A stretch of 64,000 nucleotides of DNA from Theocolax elegans (taxonomy: Eukaryota > Arthropoda > Insecta > Hymenoptera > Cerocephalidae), in contig CM047427.1 in NCBI GenBank assembly GCA_026168455.1, forward strand, positions 58,543,249 through 58,607,248, in the 5' to 3' direction. The notes under the pieces were generated by a model. It saw only the letters and a list, made by a program, of their open reading frames with translations. It searched no databases and had not been told where the DNA came from. This document shows positions 28,013-41,511 of the stretch, in pieces (position 1 is the stretch's first letter; each line of letters starts with the position of its first letter). Made by a program: the position numbers and the translations under genes.

Positions 28013-31000
28013 GTTAAAGGAGGAAGGAATTACCTTTTGCGAAAGCTAGGAAAACGTTAAGGGAAGAATTACGATGTGCAACGACCGAATCTTTATTACT
28101 TTTTTTCCTTTTCTTTCTCTTTCTCTTACTCTTACTCTTTCTCTCGTTTTCTACCTTTTTCGGTATACCGAGCTCTTCGGTATTCAGTCTTCCAGTTCTC
28201 TCGTTGCCACAGTCAATCTATTATGCACAATGAAACGTACAAAACTCGAGACTTTTTCGACTTTCTCTCTTACCTGTTTCCAAACTTCTCAGCATAGTAA
28301 CGTAGACGACTTTTTCACTCGACGTTTTCTCGCAGGATGATTTGTGAGATACTGTTCAGTTCATTCACGGCAATTATTTACTTCTTTCACGAAACTTAAC
28401 GGTATTAAAGGAAACAACAAACAAAAAAATAAAATTCGTAATTAAAATTATATAGAAATTTTACGTTACATACTTAGTTCCACGTTTACTAGAATAACTA
28501 AAAAATGGTCACTAATCATCTTTTCCCAACAGATTACATTTTTTCCATATTAAGGATAATACTGAAATATTCCGTCCGATTGAAAATAGTACCTTGTACT
28601 ATGTTACAATTTATCGAAAATTAATGTAGCAAGTGAAAAAAAAATAAATAATGCTTTACCATAAAAGAATGTAAAATTGTATAGGTACTCATCCAAGGAA
28701 AAATCTGTATCTTAGTTTGTTTGTGTGTATTCAATATTATAAATTACAGTGGGCGAATGGAAACCGAGTAGAGAAAGAAAATAGGTGAACGACGCCAAGT
28801 GCGTAAGCGTGTTCTAGACTCAAAATCGACGGCCACTAAATGTCTACATTAAGAGTCGAACCGGTTTATATTTTGTTTCTAAATGATACCAGTCACGATA
28901 AGGTCGTCATTTTCTTTCACTATACGTGTATATATATATATATGTATATTCATATCCACGTACGTATAAATATTTTTTCATGTGATTTGCAGGTGTGCTC
29001 TTTGGGAATTTTATCTCTTCCGTCAAAATTCATGAGGATTGCAGATAACTTAGAATGCAATGCATCCCTTTCAAATAAAATATAAAAAAATGTATAAATC
29101 TATATTAATAAATTGCTCATTCTCACTGGGAAAATAGGAATTTACGAATGAAAAGGGCAATAAAGAACATAAATACGGTAAAAGAAAGACGGCGCTTTAA
29201 GAAATGGTCGAAGGAATAGGAGTAGAAAAGCCATCCCGCGAATGATCGACACTCACTAGACCGGTGTAATTAGACGAGAGTCGCGATTTCCTGCTCCACG
29301 GTCAAAGCGGTGAGCGAAGCACGGACTAGAGGAGTTGACCCGGTCGCACTGGTCACCAGGACTGTCCCCCTCTCGGACGATCGGTCTCCGTTCACCTCGT
29401 CCTTCACCTCGTCCTTCACCTCGTCTTTCGCATCCTCGTCCTTCACCCTTTGCGTCAACTCGTACGCATTTGTTATGCGCGTGCGGTCGCATCGTGCACG
29501 CCCCCTAAATTATTCGGCTGCGTTATCGATCCGACCAAGTCGGACGTGTCCTGTTCGAAACTCGCGACTTTATCGTTCCGCGTGAACAGGCGAGGCAACG
29601 CCTCTTGGTTTGAAATAGTTTCATTGACTTTTACCGAATATACATTTCGTTCGTTTTCCTGTCCACCGTAATCCACCGTAATCCACCGTAATCTGTAGGT
29701 AAAAGAGAGATATAATAATCTACGATTACTTGCGCGCACTAAACTAGTCAAATTATCCCAGTAAGGTTACATTCGGTCAAGAGCCACGGACTTCAGTTTA
29801 TTTCTACGCTAAGAACCCGCCGAAAATATTCCTTTCTCCAGTGAAAAACGCTACGTGATTGCATAATCGTGCTTTCTTTATTCTTCGAAACAAAAGCTAA
29901 GACGTAACACTTCTGTTAAAGCAGTTTATCTTAATATTACGTAGCAACGGGTTGAGCGCATTGTTGGCGCTTCTAATAAAACAATATAATATAATACGTA
30001 AAACAATGTTTATCAATGACATTGCCAGATATCAAATGCAATACGTAACGCTAATTTAACATTTATTGTATAATTAAATATCAATTTCTAATATTTTAAC
30101 ATATTTATAATTACAAATTAAAGATACTTTAAATACGAGTTTTAAACTGATATCGATCAATATGATAATTATTAATTTTTATTAAATCTATAAAAAAATC
30201 GTCATCGCGATGGTGTATTATGTTTCAATATCATATAATTGTATTTAAATTCATTATACATTTCCCTGCTAGAAATCAGAAAATTAAAAATCGGCAAATA
30301 ATAGGTTATTAACTAAATAAACGTATATTTTATAGCTACTTCTGCTAGGTTGTTACCACTGTTAAATGAAACGCTTTTTCCTCTTTAATTCGCCCATTTC
30401 TTAGATTCAAAACAGCTAATGATTACGATATGTTCATTTAAGTCCTTGTTTCAACCCATAAAAGATCGGATTATTTGATAAAATGGAGACCGAAACAATA
30501 CCTATTTCCTAGCTATTTAAGTGACACTTTAAATAGATTTGGAAAATAAATTGGAAATATTGTAAATCTGAATGATACTTTAAAATGACTGGTTTAAATG
30601 CAGAATTAAGAGTAAATTAGTATTAGTATTCGAGTAAACGATTCAATTTGATTAAAAATTTAGAGTTTTAAGTACATGTATGGCCAGAAGGTGAAGTCAA
30701 AATATTTGGAGGTTACGGCAATCTATTAAATGGACGAACGCAGTGGAAAAAAAGCGTTTTATTTAACCTATTAACTGACTACTTTTAATTCCTATTTTTT
30801 AGCTTCACATTTCCAGCAGGGTTATAGCCTAGTAATAAATATTCACGATAATAATTTCTCTGTATTAAAAAAATACCAGCTAACTTTATAGCAGCTCCAC
30901 ATATTTTTGTTACAAATGTACTACAAATATGTTCGATTTACATAACTCGTAATATATACAAAATAATATTCGCTCGTGTATTATAGATTTAATACATACT

Positions 31001-33665
31001 ACTTTCTAAACTGTAAAATTATAATTTTCAACGGTTTAACTGAACAATTGGTAAAATTGCCGAGGACTGATTACTGAATAATTATAGCAGAAGAAGCGTT
31101 AGTGCAAAAGTTTTCGATGATACGTATTAAATTTCATTTATTTATAGCTCTGAAAACGAACGACTATTTCGATATCGCTCTTTCCGGTGCTCTGTGAGCA
31201 GCAGTTTAATCGATAAAGTAACAAACACGTGATACGCGATATTTAAATCATACCATGGAAAGACCGATCACCAAAAAACACCAAAAAAAATTTATATTTT
31301 ATAAAAATTCGAGAGGTTGCATTAAGAAAAGTGTAATGATAATTATCTTAATCGGAACGAGGATGACGAGCGAACGAGTGTGTAATTTCCGGGTTAAATT
31401 AGGAGCTTACTTGCGACAAAAAGTATGATGTAGGTTGGCTTACCCAATAATTTTACGTGAACGCGCGAGTGTCAAAAGTTCTTAGATTCACGGAGACATC
31501 ACCAAAATGCGAAACCATTCGAAATAATCTTTTAAAAATGGAATTATTAAAAAAGTTCAGAAGATGGTCTGCATCGCATCGGCTAATAATGAACCCACAA
31601 ACGAGCGAATCCTACTCAACCATTTTACAGACGGAGGAAGCTTTATAAGAGCTTCGGGTGAACTCATCTGAGAGGCGCGCCTCCGTATAACCGTGTAACT
31701 TGTGTGCTGCATTTATACGTCGACCTCGCGACAAAAAAAGCATTAGAAACCTAAGAAGACTCACGCTGAGAAAGATTATTTTAGCTTCTTTAAAGTGGTC
31801 TCTACATCCTCAATTTGAAGTATAATCTATAAATATACTACTTACGACTTACCTATAGTTTCACTTTTTCAAATATTACTGGCTATTGCTTTTATATAGA
31901 ATTTGCTAATCGTAATATATTTAAGGCACGCACCTTTTCTTCGTCGGATTATTTAAATTACTAAATTGTAAATTATTAAATTTTATTTTACTGTCATAAA
32001 GTAAAGGCCACTAATTCATTAATAATTAGATTTATTTTAAAATAATTATCGTAATTACGAAAACGTAATTTAAAAAAAATGATAACAATTCAGTGACGAG
32101 TGTGTTTTGTAAACGATTTTATAGGTAAAAAGTATGGAATTAAAAAAATGATCGGACAGTTGCATGCAAATTTTACATCGAGGCTGTATGTAATTTAACT
32201 TTTAGATAAATTGCAGTTACTAAATCTAGCCTATTTGTAACAATAATAATTATTCTTATTTCGCGAATATCGATGGTTCCTATCGCTGGTTCGATAATGA
32301 AATACTTGCTTTTACAGTACAAGTTTAATATAATTGTCTTATTAATTATAAAGTCAACTCTCTTTAAATGTTTGCTTCCGTGCGGAACTTATAAGCTATT
32401 AGTAATAGAAACAATGTTTTATTTTACTATAAACGCAAGTCAAATTAATCTTGTTATAAAATAGAGATTCTACTTAAGATTAAGAAAAATAAAATAAAAG
32501 GACTTGGGTGTATCTAGCAGTGTCAATATATTTAACATTTGCCATCACTTCACTTAAATATTACTATCGTGTTTTACAAAGATAATGCAAACTGTCGCGA
32601 CGATTAATACAATTATTTAAAATGCCGGTGAGGACGGGAAAGCAAAGAGAGTCTATAAAAGGATCAAGTTTTAAAATTATTTAATTAGCTTAGAGTGCGA
32701 GGTAGTTTTAAAAACAACTGTAAACTAGATTTTAATTAAAATGCACGTACCGGGATGAAAAGAGAATTAACGAGAAACGGGAAAGGTAGTTTAAAGGCAC
32801 CTTTGCGGAGTCGACGTGTACTTGGAATTTTAATACGGTCGCTTTTGCGTTGTAAACACATCAGGTGTACGTGAGCTCCTACTGCAAGAATAGACACATC
32901 GACGACCAGTTGAACATTTTTCTGGATTTTCATGTCCTCGCGTACGACTCGATAACCTTTAAATCTTCACTAGCACGTATTGTTAATTACTTGCATCTAC
33001 ATATCTATTAATATTTATTTATTTATCGTATACATTTATTCGTTAGTTCCTATTGAACAATATTGTTATTTTTGTTGCTGCAAAAATCTTAGTATCTGTT
33101 CGATTAATTTAAAATACGCTATTTGATTTTGAAGCAATACTATTGTAAATATCAAAGTTGGAAAATAAAAGCACTTGAGCTCGAGTACAATATCAAGATT
33201 TTCATTGCAAATGAACTTTCGCTTAAAATATACGATAGATTTTAGAAAATTAAGTTTCTTCTTCTTCTTTAGATATAACTGTCGTCATTTTTCCTGAGAT
33301 TTTAGTAATTATTATAACGAACTGTTTATTTCCTTGTAGCATATAACCAATGTAAATGTAGCGATTACTTTCTGAATGTTATTTAAATTATACTATCAAA
33401 GTACTTACTACTAAAGTGCGCAGTCAAAATTACTAGAAGTTAATATGAATTTTGAACAGCCACTCGGAAAAACAAAGAATTTATCAATTTAGTAAAATTG
33501 TTAAATCGAGCCAAGTGTGGTTGAAAAGATACTTTAATAAATAAATAAACTAGAGCTCTTGGTAAGACTAATTGCATTGTCGATAGAACAATGAACGAAT
33601 ATACTATATTCGTGAAACGTACGAATTGAAAAAGTAATTGCTCTTTTATAATAGAGAAATGCATT
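28013..33665. other. Non-coding DNA
   Basis: This is a long AT-rich stretch. It contains a CpG-rich patch at 29,240-29,600 with an 11-12 bp repeat (CACCTCGTCCTT, about 29,394-29,440) and a three-copy 10-bp repeat (TCCACCGTAA, 29,662-29,693). I see no coding segment or RNA gene. Confidence 0.45.
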
Positions 33666-33800
33666 GAAGAAAGGAAAAGGCAAAGAAAAAGGAAAAGCAA
33701 AAGCAAAAGCAAAAGGAAAAGGAAAAGGAAAAGGAAAAGGAAAAGGAAAAGGAAAAGCAAAAGCAAAAGCAAAAGCAAAAAAAGAAAAAGGAAAAGAAAG
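33666..33800. repeat. (AAAAGG)n/(AAAAGC)n purine-rich repeat
   Basis: Hexamers AAAAGG and AAAAGC alternate in blocks. The resulting Lys/Gly/Ala frame on the plus strand and Phe/Pro frames on the minus strand are repeat artefacts. Confidence 0.95.
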
Positions 33801-36308
33801 GAGAACGTGGCGCACGCACGATGTTGCGCCGTCAGCTGCGCGGGTTTGAAAAGGAACGAAAAGGATAAGACTCGAGACCGGAAATTCGGAGATCACGCGA
33901 GATCAACCGCCACCTCCTGCTTCGTGCTGAGGCGACGAGCTACCTCCCCGTGGAATTCTCGCTAAATTGCTGTATGGCCACAACGGAACGAAACGAACGA
34001 AATGGGTTGTGCAAAACTCAGAATGTTTGGTGTGCGCTACATATGCTGGTTTAAAACTTAACCGAGTGGGTGAAAGTGAAATATACTCTATAACGACTTT
34101 GAAAGGTTTGTATACGTATACAAAGGTGTCTCATCGACTTTACTGAGTGATACTGGGCGATAGTGCACTAACGTTTAACCTAGCCGAAGGCGGTGTAAAA
34201 CGAGGAAAGAGTGTTGTAACTACCATTAAGCGATATAAATTTAATAAATCAAACGCATTATCAACATCTGCCTCAATTTAGCGCAGTAGAACTCTCCTCG
34301 ACCCGGGTACTTACGATCCTACATACGATTTCAGGAGTATTAGTTTAATTTATCCAATTGCATTGAATCAACTAAAATTACTCTTTACATTAGACCTCAA
34401 AGTATCGAGATTACAAATATTTGCTTTCGTATACTTAATTAGTTAGTTCACCGCAGATATTTATTAAAGTGATTTACATGTCGAGTAAAAGTAAAAATTA
34501 TGATTTGCACTCTACGGAGGGGATTAAGCGAGAGCTAGAGAGAGAGAGAGAGAGAGAATACACGTCGAATTTGTTTTCAAGTTAAGAAAGTGTAAATGTG
34601 TCGCAACTAAGTTTGTGTATCGCTATACACTATAAGCACATAACGTACATAAATTATATTACCCCGAAAGAAAGGTTAAATTATCGCCCTCCATATCGTT
34701 TGACCGATTACGTTTGTTTTTAAAAGCACATCGCGTTTATCGTTGTTTTGCGTGTTAAACGTTGAACACGTTGTAGACGGCGATGGATAACGCGGACCCC
34801 CGCAAGTTCTCAAACGATCGTTTTACATCATGCTCGGGGATAGTCGTTAACCGGGAAAAATGAGAAAACGAATTATAATAAGAGAAGAAAATAAACTGTC
34901 AAAGAGCGATAATGATATGCACGGTTTATCGTTATATACTAACCGTAATGCAACAGGAAATTCCTACGTTTCCTACGTTACGAGTCAGAGTCCGAGACCG
35001 AGTGTTGCTAATTGAACCAAGGAATTCCGATATCTCGAAATAATAATCGTGCGATATGTTGTAAACTTTTCTCAGATCCGATCTGAAAATGTACAGTTTT
35101 ACCCTCGTTTTCCCACCTCGAGAAATGAGAGCGTGCGCGGTGTCGATACCAAAGTGGGACGACCGACCGCGAGATGAACTATTTGCGAATTCTATTGTAT
35201 CGTAGCTCGCTTCGTTACGTAAGCCAATGAGCATAATACGCCAAAGCTCATCCTTTGATATTCCTACGCAAAGTGAATCGCAGTTTATCAGCGTAACGAA
35301 GATCTAAACGATTTGTAAAAGAAGCGTCTGTATCGTAGGTCCCGAGTGTACTTTACCTACCGAACGAACATGGGCGCAACCCTCGCTGCGTACACGGTAT
35401 ACGGCGTACGGTATTCGCTGCAGGTTTCAAGAGAACGCAAATATTGCGAAGGATCTGCTGCTGCTAGTGAAGGTAATTCTGTGGTAAACAATGATATTCA
35501 TTGAAACGTCATTACGGAAACGCGTCGGTTATGGAAAATTCAAAAGCAAACTAGAGTTGTAAACAACGTCCGAATTGAATATTACATATCGTAGTATTAA
35601 CCCAAGTAGAAATCCAATTAGCTGAACCCGAGTATTTGTTATTGTTTGTTTAACCGATTCAATCTGGGCATCAAAACCGAAATAAAAATGGCATTAATTA
35701 ATAAAATAACTATAGTGGTCGAACGAGTTTCGTTTCGCTATCGACGTAATAATTGCGTCTCGATTCGTGTCGTATTCGATGCCGATGTCGATGTCGATGT
35801 CGTTGTCGTGTTTCGCGTGTTTGGCGTGCGATAACCTCCGGAGTAGGTTATCGACGATCTCGCGGCGAAGCCTGAAAATGCGTAACTTTGCTGCGTAACT
35901 AAATCAACGCGTTTCAGCGGTCGGAAAAACACGAGAGATGGGGGATTAAAAAATTCTCTCATTTTTTTATTGTCAAATACCAAAATTTAGCTTTTCATTT
36001 TATATCGAATTCAAAGTCAAAAGTACAAGAGCTCGTCAGAAATAAATTAAATTGAATTAACATTCTATTGCGCTTTATATCTCGCTTTTGCAATAATATT
36101 TACTTATTGAAAGAGTATAGATATAAATCAAACTTTTGGACGATATTAAATTTACACGAATGCAAATTTAATTTTATAATCTAATTTGAATAATACAGAA
36201 AAGGTAATAAAATAAATTAAAACGCATAGCAGTATTTGAGAAGTATGTCAAAATAATTAGATGCAGTTTTGCATGAGAGTAAGATGTGTGCTTATACGAT
36301 ATATATAT
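33801..36308. other. Non-coding DNA
   Basis: It includes a short (AG)n tract (about 34,536-34,557) and a GATGTC hexamer run near 35,780. No gene is supportable. Confidence 0.5.
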
Positions 36309-37667
36309 GAGAGATTCCATGTGAAGTGATCCAGTTAAAAAATAGAATTTTGTTTTAATGTATGGAATCAGTAAAAACCTACTTGAATAGAGTGTAACTA
36401 AATTTTTAGACCTGAATTACAATTAGTACCAGAGTTGTAGCCAATTAAAAAATCGAATTTTTTGAAAAAATTGACGTTTTGGCCATGTTTATCACTTAAT
36501 AACTCAAAATCTAACAATTTTTTCTTATATACATTAAATTTGAAAAAGTTTATTAATTTCAAGAAGAATCAGTTCAAATATTTCATTTATTTTATTTTAA
36601 AAATTTGAATATAGTTATAATTAATAAAAACCTTTATAGTAAAAAAAAGGGTTGTACGATCAAAAATATTTTATCCATCCAAGAATCTAATTCATCGATG
36701 ATTAATTACCTTCAAAATGGTGCAAAGTTTGAGTGCGGCAGAGCATTTCAGACAAAGTTATGGTGTTTTTAGGCAAATTTCTTAAAAAAAGAGAGCGAAA
36801 GCATTTTTATGAAGAAAACAGACTAACCGTATACTTGCATTCAAACAATATGGCACTATTATTCCTCAATATTACTAAAATATACTATTTATTGTTAGTC
36901 ACAGATACATTCTAATCTCTAAGTTGCTTACAAACACAAAATAGTAGGTATACGCAGTTATACCTGTTATATAATTGGATAAATACCTGAAACTTTTTAT
37001 AATTCCAATAAATCCAATTATATAACAGGTATAACTAAAAGTATCAGACTTAAATAACAACTAAATAAAAATATCAGTAACTAACAATAAAAAGTATATT
37101 TTAGTAATATTGAGGAATAATAGTGCCATATTGTTTGAATGCAAGTATACGGTTACTCTGTTTTTTTCATAAAATGCATTTGCTCTCCTTTTTTAAGAAA
37201 TTTGCCTAAAAGCACCATAACTTTGTCTGAAATGCTCTGCCGCACTCAAACTTTGCACCATTTTGAAGGTAATTAATCATCGATGAATTAGATTCTTGGA
37301 TGGATAAAATATTTTTGATCGTACAACCCTTTTTTTTACTATAAAGGTTTTTATTAATTATAACTATATTCAAATTTTTAAAATAAAATAAATGAAATAT
37401 TTGAACTGATTCTTCTTGAAATTAATAAACTTTTTCAAATTTAATGTATATAAGAAAAAATTGTTAGATTTTGAGTTATTAAGTGATAAACATGGCCAAA
37501 AAGTCAATTTTTTCAAAAAATTCGATTTTTTGATTGTCTACAACTCTGGTACTAATTGAAATTCAGGTCTAAAAATTTAGTTACACTCTATTCAAGTAGT
37601 TTTTTACTGATTCCATACGTTAAAACAAAATTCTATTTTTTAACTGGATCACTTCACATGGAATCTC

Positions 37668-37669
<2 letters not shown>
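36309..37669. mobile_element. Long hairpin element (arms about 590 bp)
   Basis: The left arm (about 36,309-36,905) is almost perfectly repeated in reverse complement as the right arm (about 37,075-37,669). The outer ends are GAGAGATTCC and GGAATCTCCC. Near the centre a second pair (36,957-36,979 with 37,013-37,035, including CAGTTATACCTGT-type sequence) continues the hairpin with a short loop. The element lies between AT alternations, so a TA duplication is plausible but cannot be proven. There is no transposase frame: the 60-codon frame at 36,733-36,915 has no recognisable domain. The arms appear more alike than those of the 14.3-kb element, which suggests a young insertion or arm conversion. 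Confidence 0.85.

Positions 37670-37735
<66 letters not shown>
37670..37735. repeat. (AT)n microsatellite
   Basis: An alternating AT/TA tract of about 65 bp directly adjoining the right end of the hairpin element. Confidence 0.97.
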
Positions 37736-37739
<4 letters not shown>

Positions 37740-40015
37740 TGACGCGTCTTATTATAATAAAAAGACTAAACTGATAAATGTAGGGGAAAGTTTTAATGTC
37801 TAAAATTAGACGGTGTATCGATTATCGAGTTAGGATAAATTATCAACTAATTAACGATACAGAAAATGAAATACAATGTAAAGTCATAATAATAAGTGGG
37901 ACGAATAACGATGAATAACGATGAATAACGAGGGGATATTTAAATCGGGTAGAGGTACAGTTCATTTAGTCAGTGGACTAGAGTTTTGTTATTATCCAGG
38001 CGATTGTGCGATACTCCATTTGCATCCTACTTTCAATGCGATTTGTATAATGAGTGTTTATCGAGTAACCCAGCAGGTTATATGTACTCCGAGTCGATAT
38101 GAATAATTTAAATGAAATAGAATTAATGACAACCGCGAGGTACATTACATACATATAATAGCTGTATAAGTGATTCTCAAACACGGGAGACTTTTTGATC
38201 AACTGCATTTGAAACTCGAACCTATTGCTGCCAATCAATTTTGCCAATGCCAATCTACGAGGGTGCTTTCTCGAGCACTTCCATGCGTTCGGCTTGAAAG
38301 CTCGAGTTTGAAGCTGTTCTAATTTAAGTTGTACGCGATGTACCTGCCAAGGTTAAGCTAAAAATCCAAACGCGTTCGTGCACGCACGTATACGTCAGCC
38401 AAACGTTGTAGAATTAATACATTTTATTTTATGGTCGAAACCCCTAGAGAAAACACAAGTTATATTAAAATGTGTAACGTTACGAAGGTTTGTCTCGGGG
38501 AGAGCAATGCTGTCAATACTGGTACTGGCGAGACCAGGACTCGTAGCTTAATTGCCAATGCGCGCGACTCGGGTAGGCATTAACTCATCTAGCGCGTTAA
38601 AGTTACGTGTTTCGTTGTTCCTCGTGCTGCCGAGTTGAAGTTTAACGAGGAAAGAGACCGTGGGTGAAAAGAGATTAGAGATTCATCGGCTTCAGTGTGT
38701 CTCGCATCCGTCTCACCTCCTTCACCGAGGTATCCCAACAGAAATAGAAGATTAAAAATAGACTCTATTCGGGCAATATGAGAGAGACCGAGAGAGACCG
38801 AGAGAGACCGAGAGACAGGTCACCGCTTCTCGAGGACGTGAGAACGGTCACCCACCGCACAGTTTTTAATCGTTACGACGGTCTAATTGCGCGAAGTGAT
38901 TGAACCAATCAGAACGATAATCAAGTACCGGACAGTAACCGCCAGCTCAACCTAAAATTCGGATATAAAGATACACGTTCACAAACAGAAAAGAAAAATT
39001 AACCTTGGAGTTAATCAGCCCTCGTAACTTTTAACGTTTCGCTCGTTTAACGCCGACGTCCGTTAAACCAGTGCGCGTCTTCTTCGATAAAGTTTATACG
39101 AAAGCGTGCGAGCTAGGGTCTTTAGTCAGTTTACTTTTGAGAGAGGACGTGCAAGCTTTCCCGCCGATGTCGACTTCGGGATTCCGGGGTTCGGTCGAGG
39201 GCCAAACCGAGCCGTGCGAACTTCTAGCGGACTCTCTTGGGAGCTCTGCCAAATCCCGTATCGCCGCGCGGAACTTGTTTCTTCTCTCTTGTCTTTTCCT
39301 CTACCGTCTCCTCGGTGCAAAACTCCAAACGCAATTTGTCTTCTGTTCTTCGATGATTCACTTCTATTTTGAAATTTAGAGCTTCTGCCGTACAACGTTA
39401 CTTTTCCCAACAATTTTTGTGGAAAAAAGACAGGATCATCATACGTTGTTGCCTTAATTTACCATAAGTATCATTAATAATTGGTATTTACTTGGTATTG
39501 TCGACCAAATGTCTTGTTCGCATTGTGATATTGAACACTGTTGAGGAACGAATTGAGAGGTTTAAAAAATTGAGTTTACTAAGTAATTCAATTACGCCAC
39601 GTAATTTTCAAACTGTTGGTAAAAGATTGGCAAAATTTCTACCACGTATAATAAGCTACACGCGAGGACAATAATTTATTAGTACGTTTAAATAAATAAA
39701 ATATATACAAAATATTAAAAATATCTTCGAGATTTTAAAATTAAGAATTGTAACCTGGATAGATAAGTTCTAAATATTATTTTGAACAAAGTTGTATGTA
39801 ATGTTTTTTTTTTAAAACATCAATAGATTTTGAGATAAATGGATTTGAAAATAACAATTTTTTTAATAATTGAAAAATTTCCATTTTTCATGGTGGAATT
39901 ACTTTCAGGCAAATTATTTTTAATACCTAAAAATTTCTGTTCTCGAAATTTGGTGCAATTTAAAATTTTCATCATACCACTTGACGTGAAATAACCCATA
40001 TATATATACCAAATG
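37736..40015. other. Non-coding DNA
   Basis: It contains a 10-bp repeat (AGAGAGACCG, 38,781-38,816) and a CpG-rich patch at 39,030-39,350. No gene is supportable. Confidence 0.5.
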
Positions 40016-40084
40016 ACGCTAAATAAAAAGTATTTGAAAAAGTATTCGACCGAATACGTTTGTCGAATACTTTTTATTTAGCGT
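40016..40084. repeat. Short inverted repeat
   Basis: The arms ACGCTAAATAAAAAGTATTT (40,016 on) and its near-complement ending at 40,084 can pair. A second pairing, AGTATTCGAC (40,041-40,050) with GTCGAATACT (40,062-40,071), is also possible. A (TG)n-(TA)n-(CA)n dyad follows at about 40,086-40,128. It may be a remnant of a small foldback element. Confidence 0.75.
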
Positions 40085-40953
40085 TATGTGTGTGTGTATA
40101 TATATATACACTCACACACACGCACACACCCATATACAATGTTGTTACGCAAGTCTATATGTTTTTTTAAGCTTTAAACTCAAATAATGAAAAAGTATTC
40201 GAAAATGGGTGGTTGACGAGTAAACTTACCCAACCCTGAACTTTTGATTCAAAAAGCAAATTTTAATATGGGTAAAGAATTAGGGGAGAAATAGAAGATA
40301 CGGGTTATTATTTATATGCCGCTAAACTGTTATAAATGCTTCTTTAAAATTAATACAAAAACTTATTTATTCAAGAAGAAAGTTTTATTACTCCAAAAGT
40401 ACAAAATATTAATGACATAGCTTTTGGGCGACGATCCTTCGTCATTAAATAAATTAATTTTAGAAGGTGAAGTTACTAAATACTACAATTTAGTAATTAT
40501 ATGCACTTTACTATTTTTGGTAAGTTAATTTTTCATTAACATTTATAATTATTAAAATATAAAGGAGTCCGCCAATAAGTATGAAGACGTTCCAAGACGT
40601 ATAAATCATGCCTTATCTTTTACTTTTACTAGCGATATTTCATTTGCAAAAAAAAATGATTTTCGGGAAATGAAAGGAAAAGTTAAAAACAACCAACAAA
40701 GTTTCATTTTTAACATTGCAAGTATATCTATATATACAAATTTTGAATGTATATAGATATACTTCAAATGCTTTCCGTTGTCGTTCTCTTTTAAGCTTTA
40801 TAAGAATTCATATAGTTTAAAATTTACAGTTAACATTTAATATGTCTCTATTATTTAATTATTTTTATTCTGATTTCATTACACTAAATTTTGGTAAAAA
40901 CTTTTATTTATAAATTATAATCGTATTTAAAAAAAAAATTAAATTTTTGGTAT

Positions 40954-41150
40954 TGTTACGGATTAAAAAGGCGAGGAGCGAAAAAAGGCGGACGACGGGA
41001 TTCGAACACACGGACCTTGGATTACGAATCTCGTACTCTGAGCATCGAGCTAACGTCCGCGCTGCAATGCAACGCTTACATTAGTCGAGACACCTTATCG
41101 CTCTCTCTATCCTTCTCATACACCTAAGTCGCGCGGAGACGCCCGTGACA
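40954..41150. mobile_element. Solo-LTR/TRIM-like element with GTAT duplications
   Basis: The block starts TGTTACGG and ends CCGTGACA, a TG...CA structure with short imperfect inverted ends, and it is flanked on both sides by GTAT (40,950-40,953 and 41,151-41,154). This is what a solo LTR with a 4-bp target-site duplication looks like. Its 197-bp length fits miniature LTR elements (TRIMs), which have been described in ants with 4-bp AT-rich duplications. No internal domain or second LTR is present. It carries a tRNA-like sequence on the minus strand. Confidence 0.6.
40987..41060 (-). pseudogene. Degenerate tRNA-like sequence with Pol III boxes
   Basis: On the minus strand the ends GCGGACG and CGTCCGC pair perfectly as a 7-bp acceptor stem. 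A T-loop TTCGAAT and a B-box-like TGTTCGAATCC are present, with an A-box-like TAGCTCGATGC. A loop TTCGTAA would give anticodon CGT (Thr), but the anticodon stem barely pairs and the T-stem has a mismatch. A run of T follows the 3' end, as in a Pol III terminator. I read it as a tRNA-derived or tRNA-mimicking segment inside the LTR-like block, not a functional tRNA. Confidence 0.55.
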
Positions 41151-41399
41151 GTATGAAACCCAACGCGCTATAACAGTAGCTCTAAAGTAGTGTGTAAATC
41201 TGTTTAATTTCCAAGGTATCCATGGTAGTTAAAAAATAATATAATGTTATAATGATTGTATGTATAATGGAAACATTATTTTAAATATATTAATTACGAA
41301 AAACCTTTTTCGAAATTAAAAATAGGGGGTTTGCGCGCGACGAGCGTAGGGGGGCAAAGACCCCCTAGTGTATATATATGTATATATAACAGTTATTTT

Positions 41400-41511
41400 G
41401 CACCTAGGGAGTAAAATAGGCATTTATTCCCGGGATGAAAGTTGCTTCCGGAGCTTTATCTTTTGGCAGTAATTCATCCAAGGGAGTAATCGCCTTTTAC
41501 CCACGAAGTGC
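41400..41511. mobile_element. Imperfect foldback, about 40-bp arms
   Basis: The left arm starting GCACCTAGGGAGTAAAATAGG resembles the reverse complement of the right arm ending CCCACGAAGTGC, with several mismatches and one or two gaps. It has no coding capacity. It may be an old MITE or a remnant. Confidence 0.5.

Larger units (their letters stand above)
40727..41368 (+). mobile_element. Candidate non-autonomous Helitron
   Basis: The 3' end is the better-supported part. A GC-rich hairpin (AGGGGG at 41,348-41,353 with CCCCCT at 41,361-41,366) ends in CTAG, followed by T, matching the hairpin-CTRR|T terminus of Helitrons. A possible 5' end, TCTATATATACAAA at 40,727 preceded by A, fits the TC start and A|T insertion site, but it also lies in a simple AT palindrome (40,722-40,766). 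No Rep/helicase coding is present. The exact 5' boundary is uncertain, and the solo-LTR-like block would be nested inside. Confidence 0.4.

Noticed and set aside
33440..33896. Lys/Gly and Phe/Pro frames across the AAAAGG repeat
   Set aside because: A hexamer repeat without stop codons keeps frames open on both strands. There is no other support.
36733..36915. 60-codon frame inside the hairpin element as a transposase remnant
   Set aside because: No catalytic motif or similarity to a transposase is visible, and it lies in one arm of a repeat whose other arm does not keep it open.
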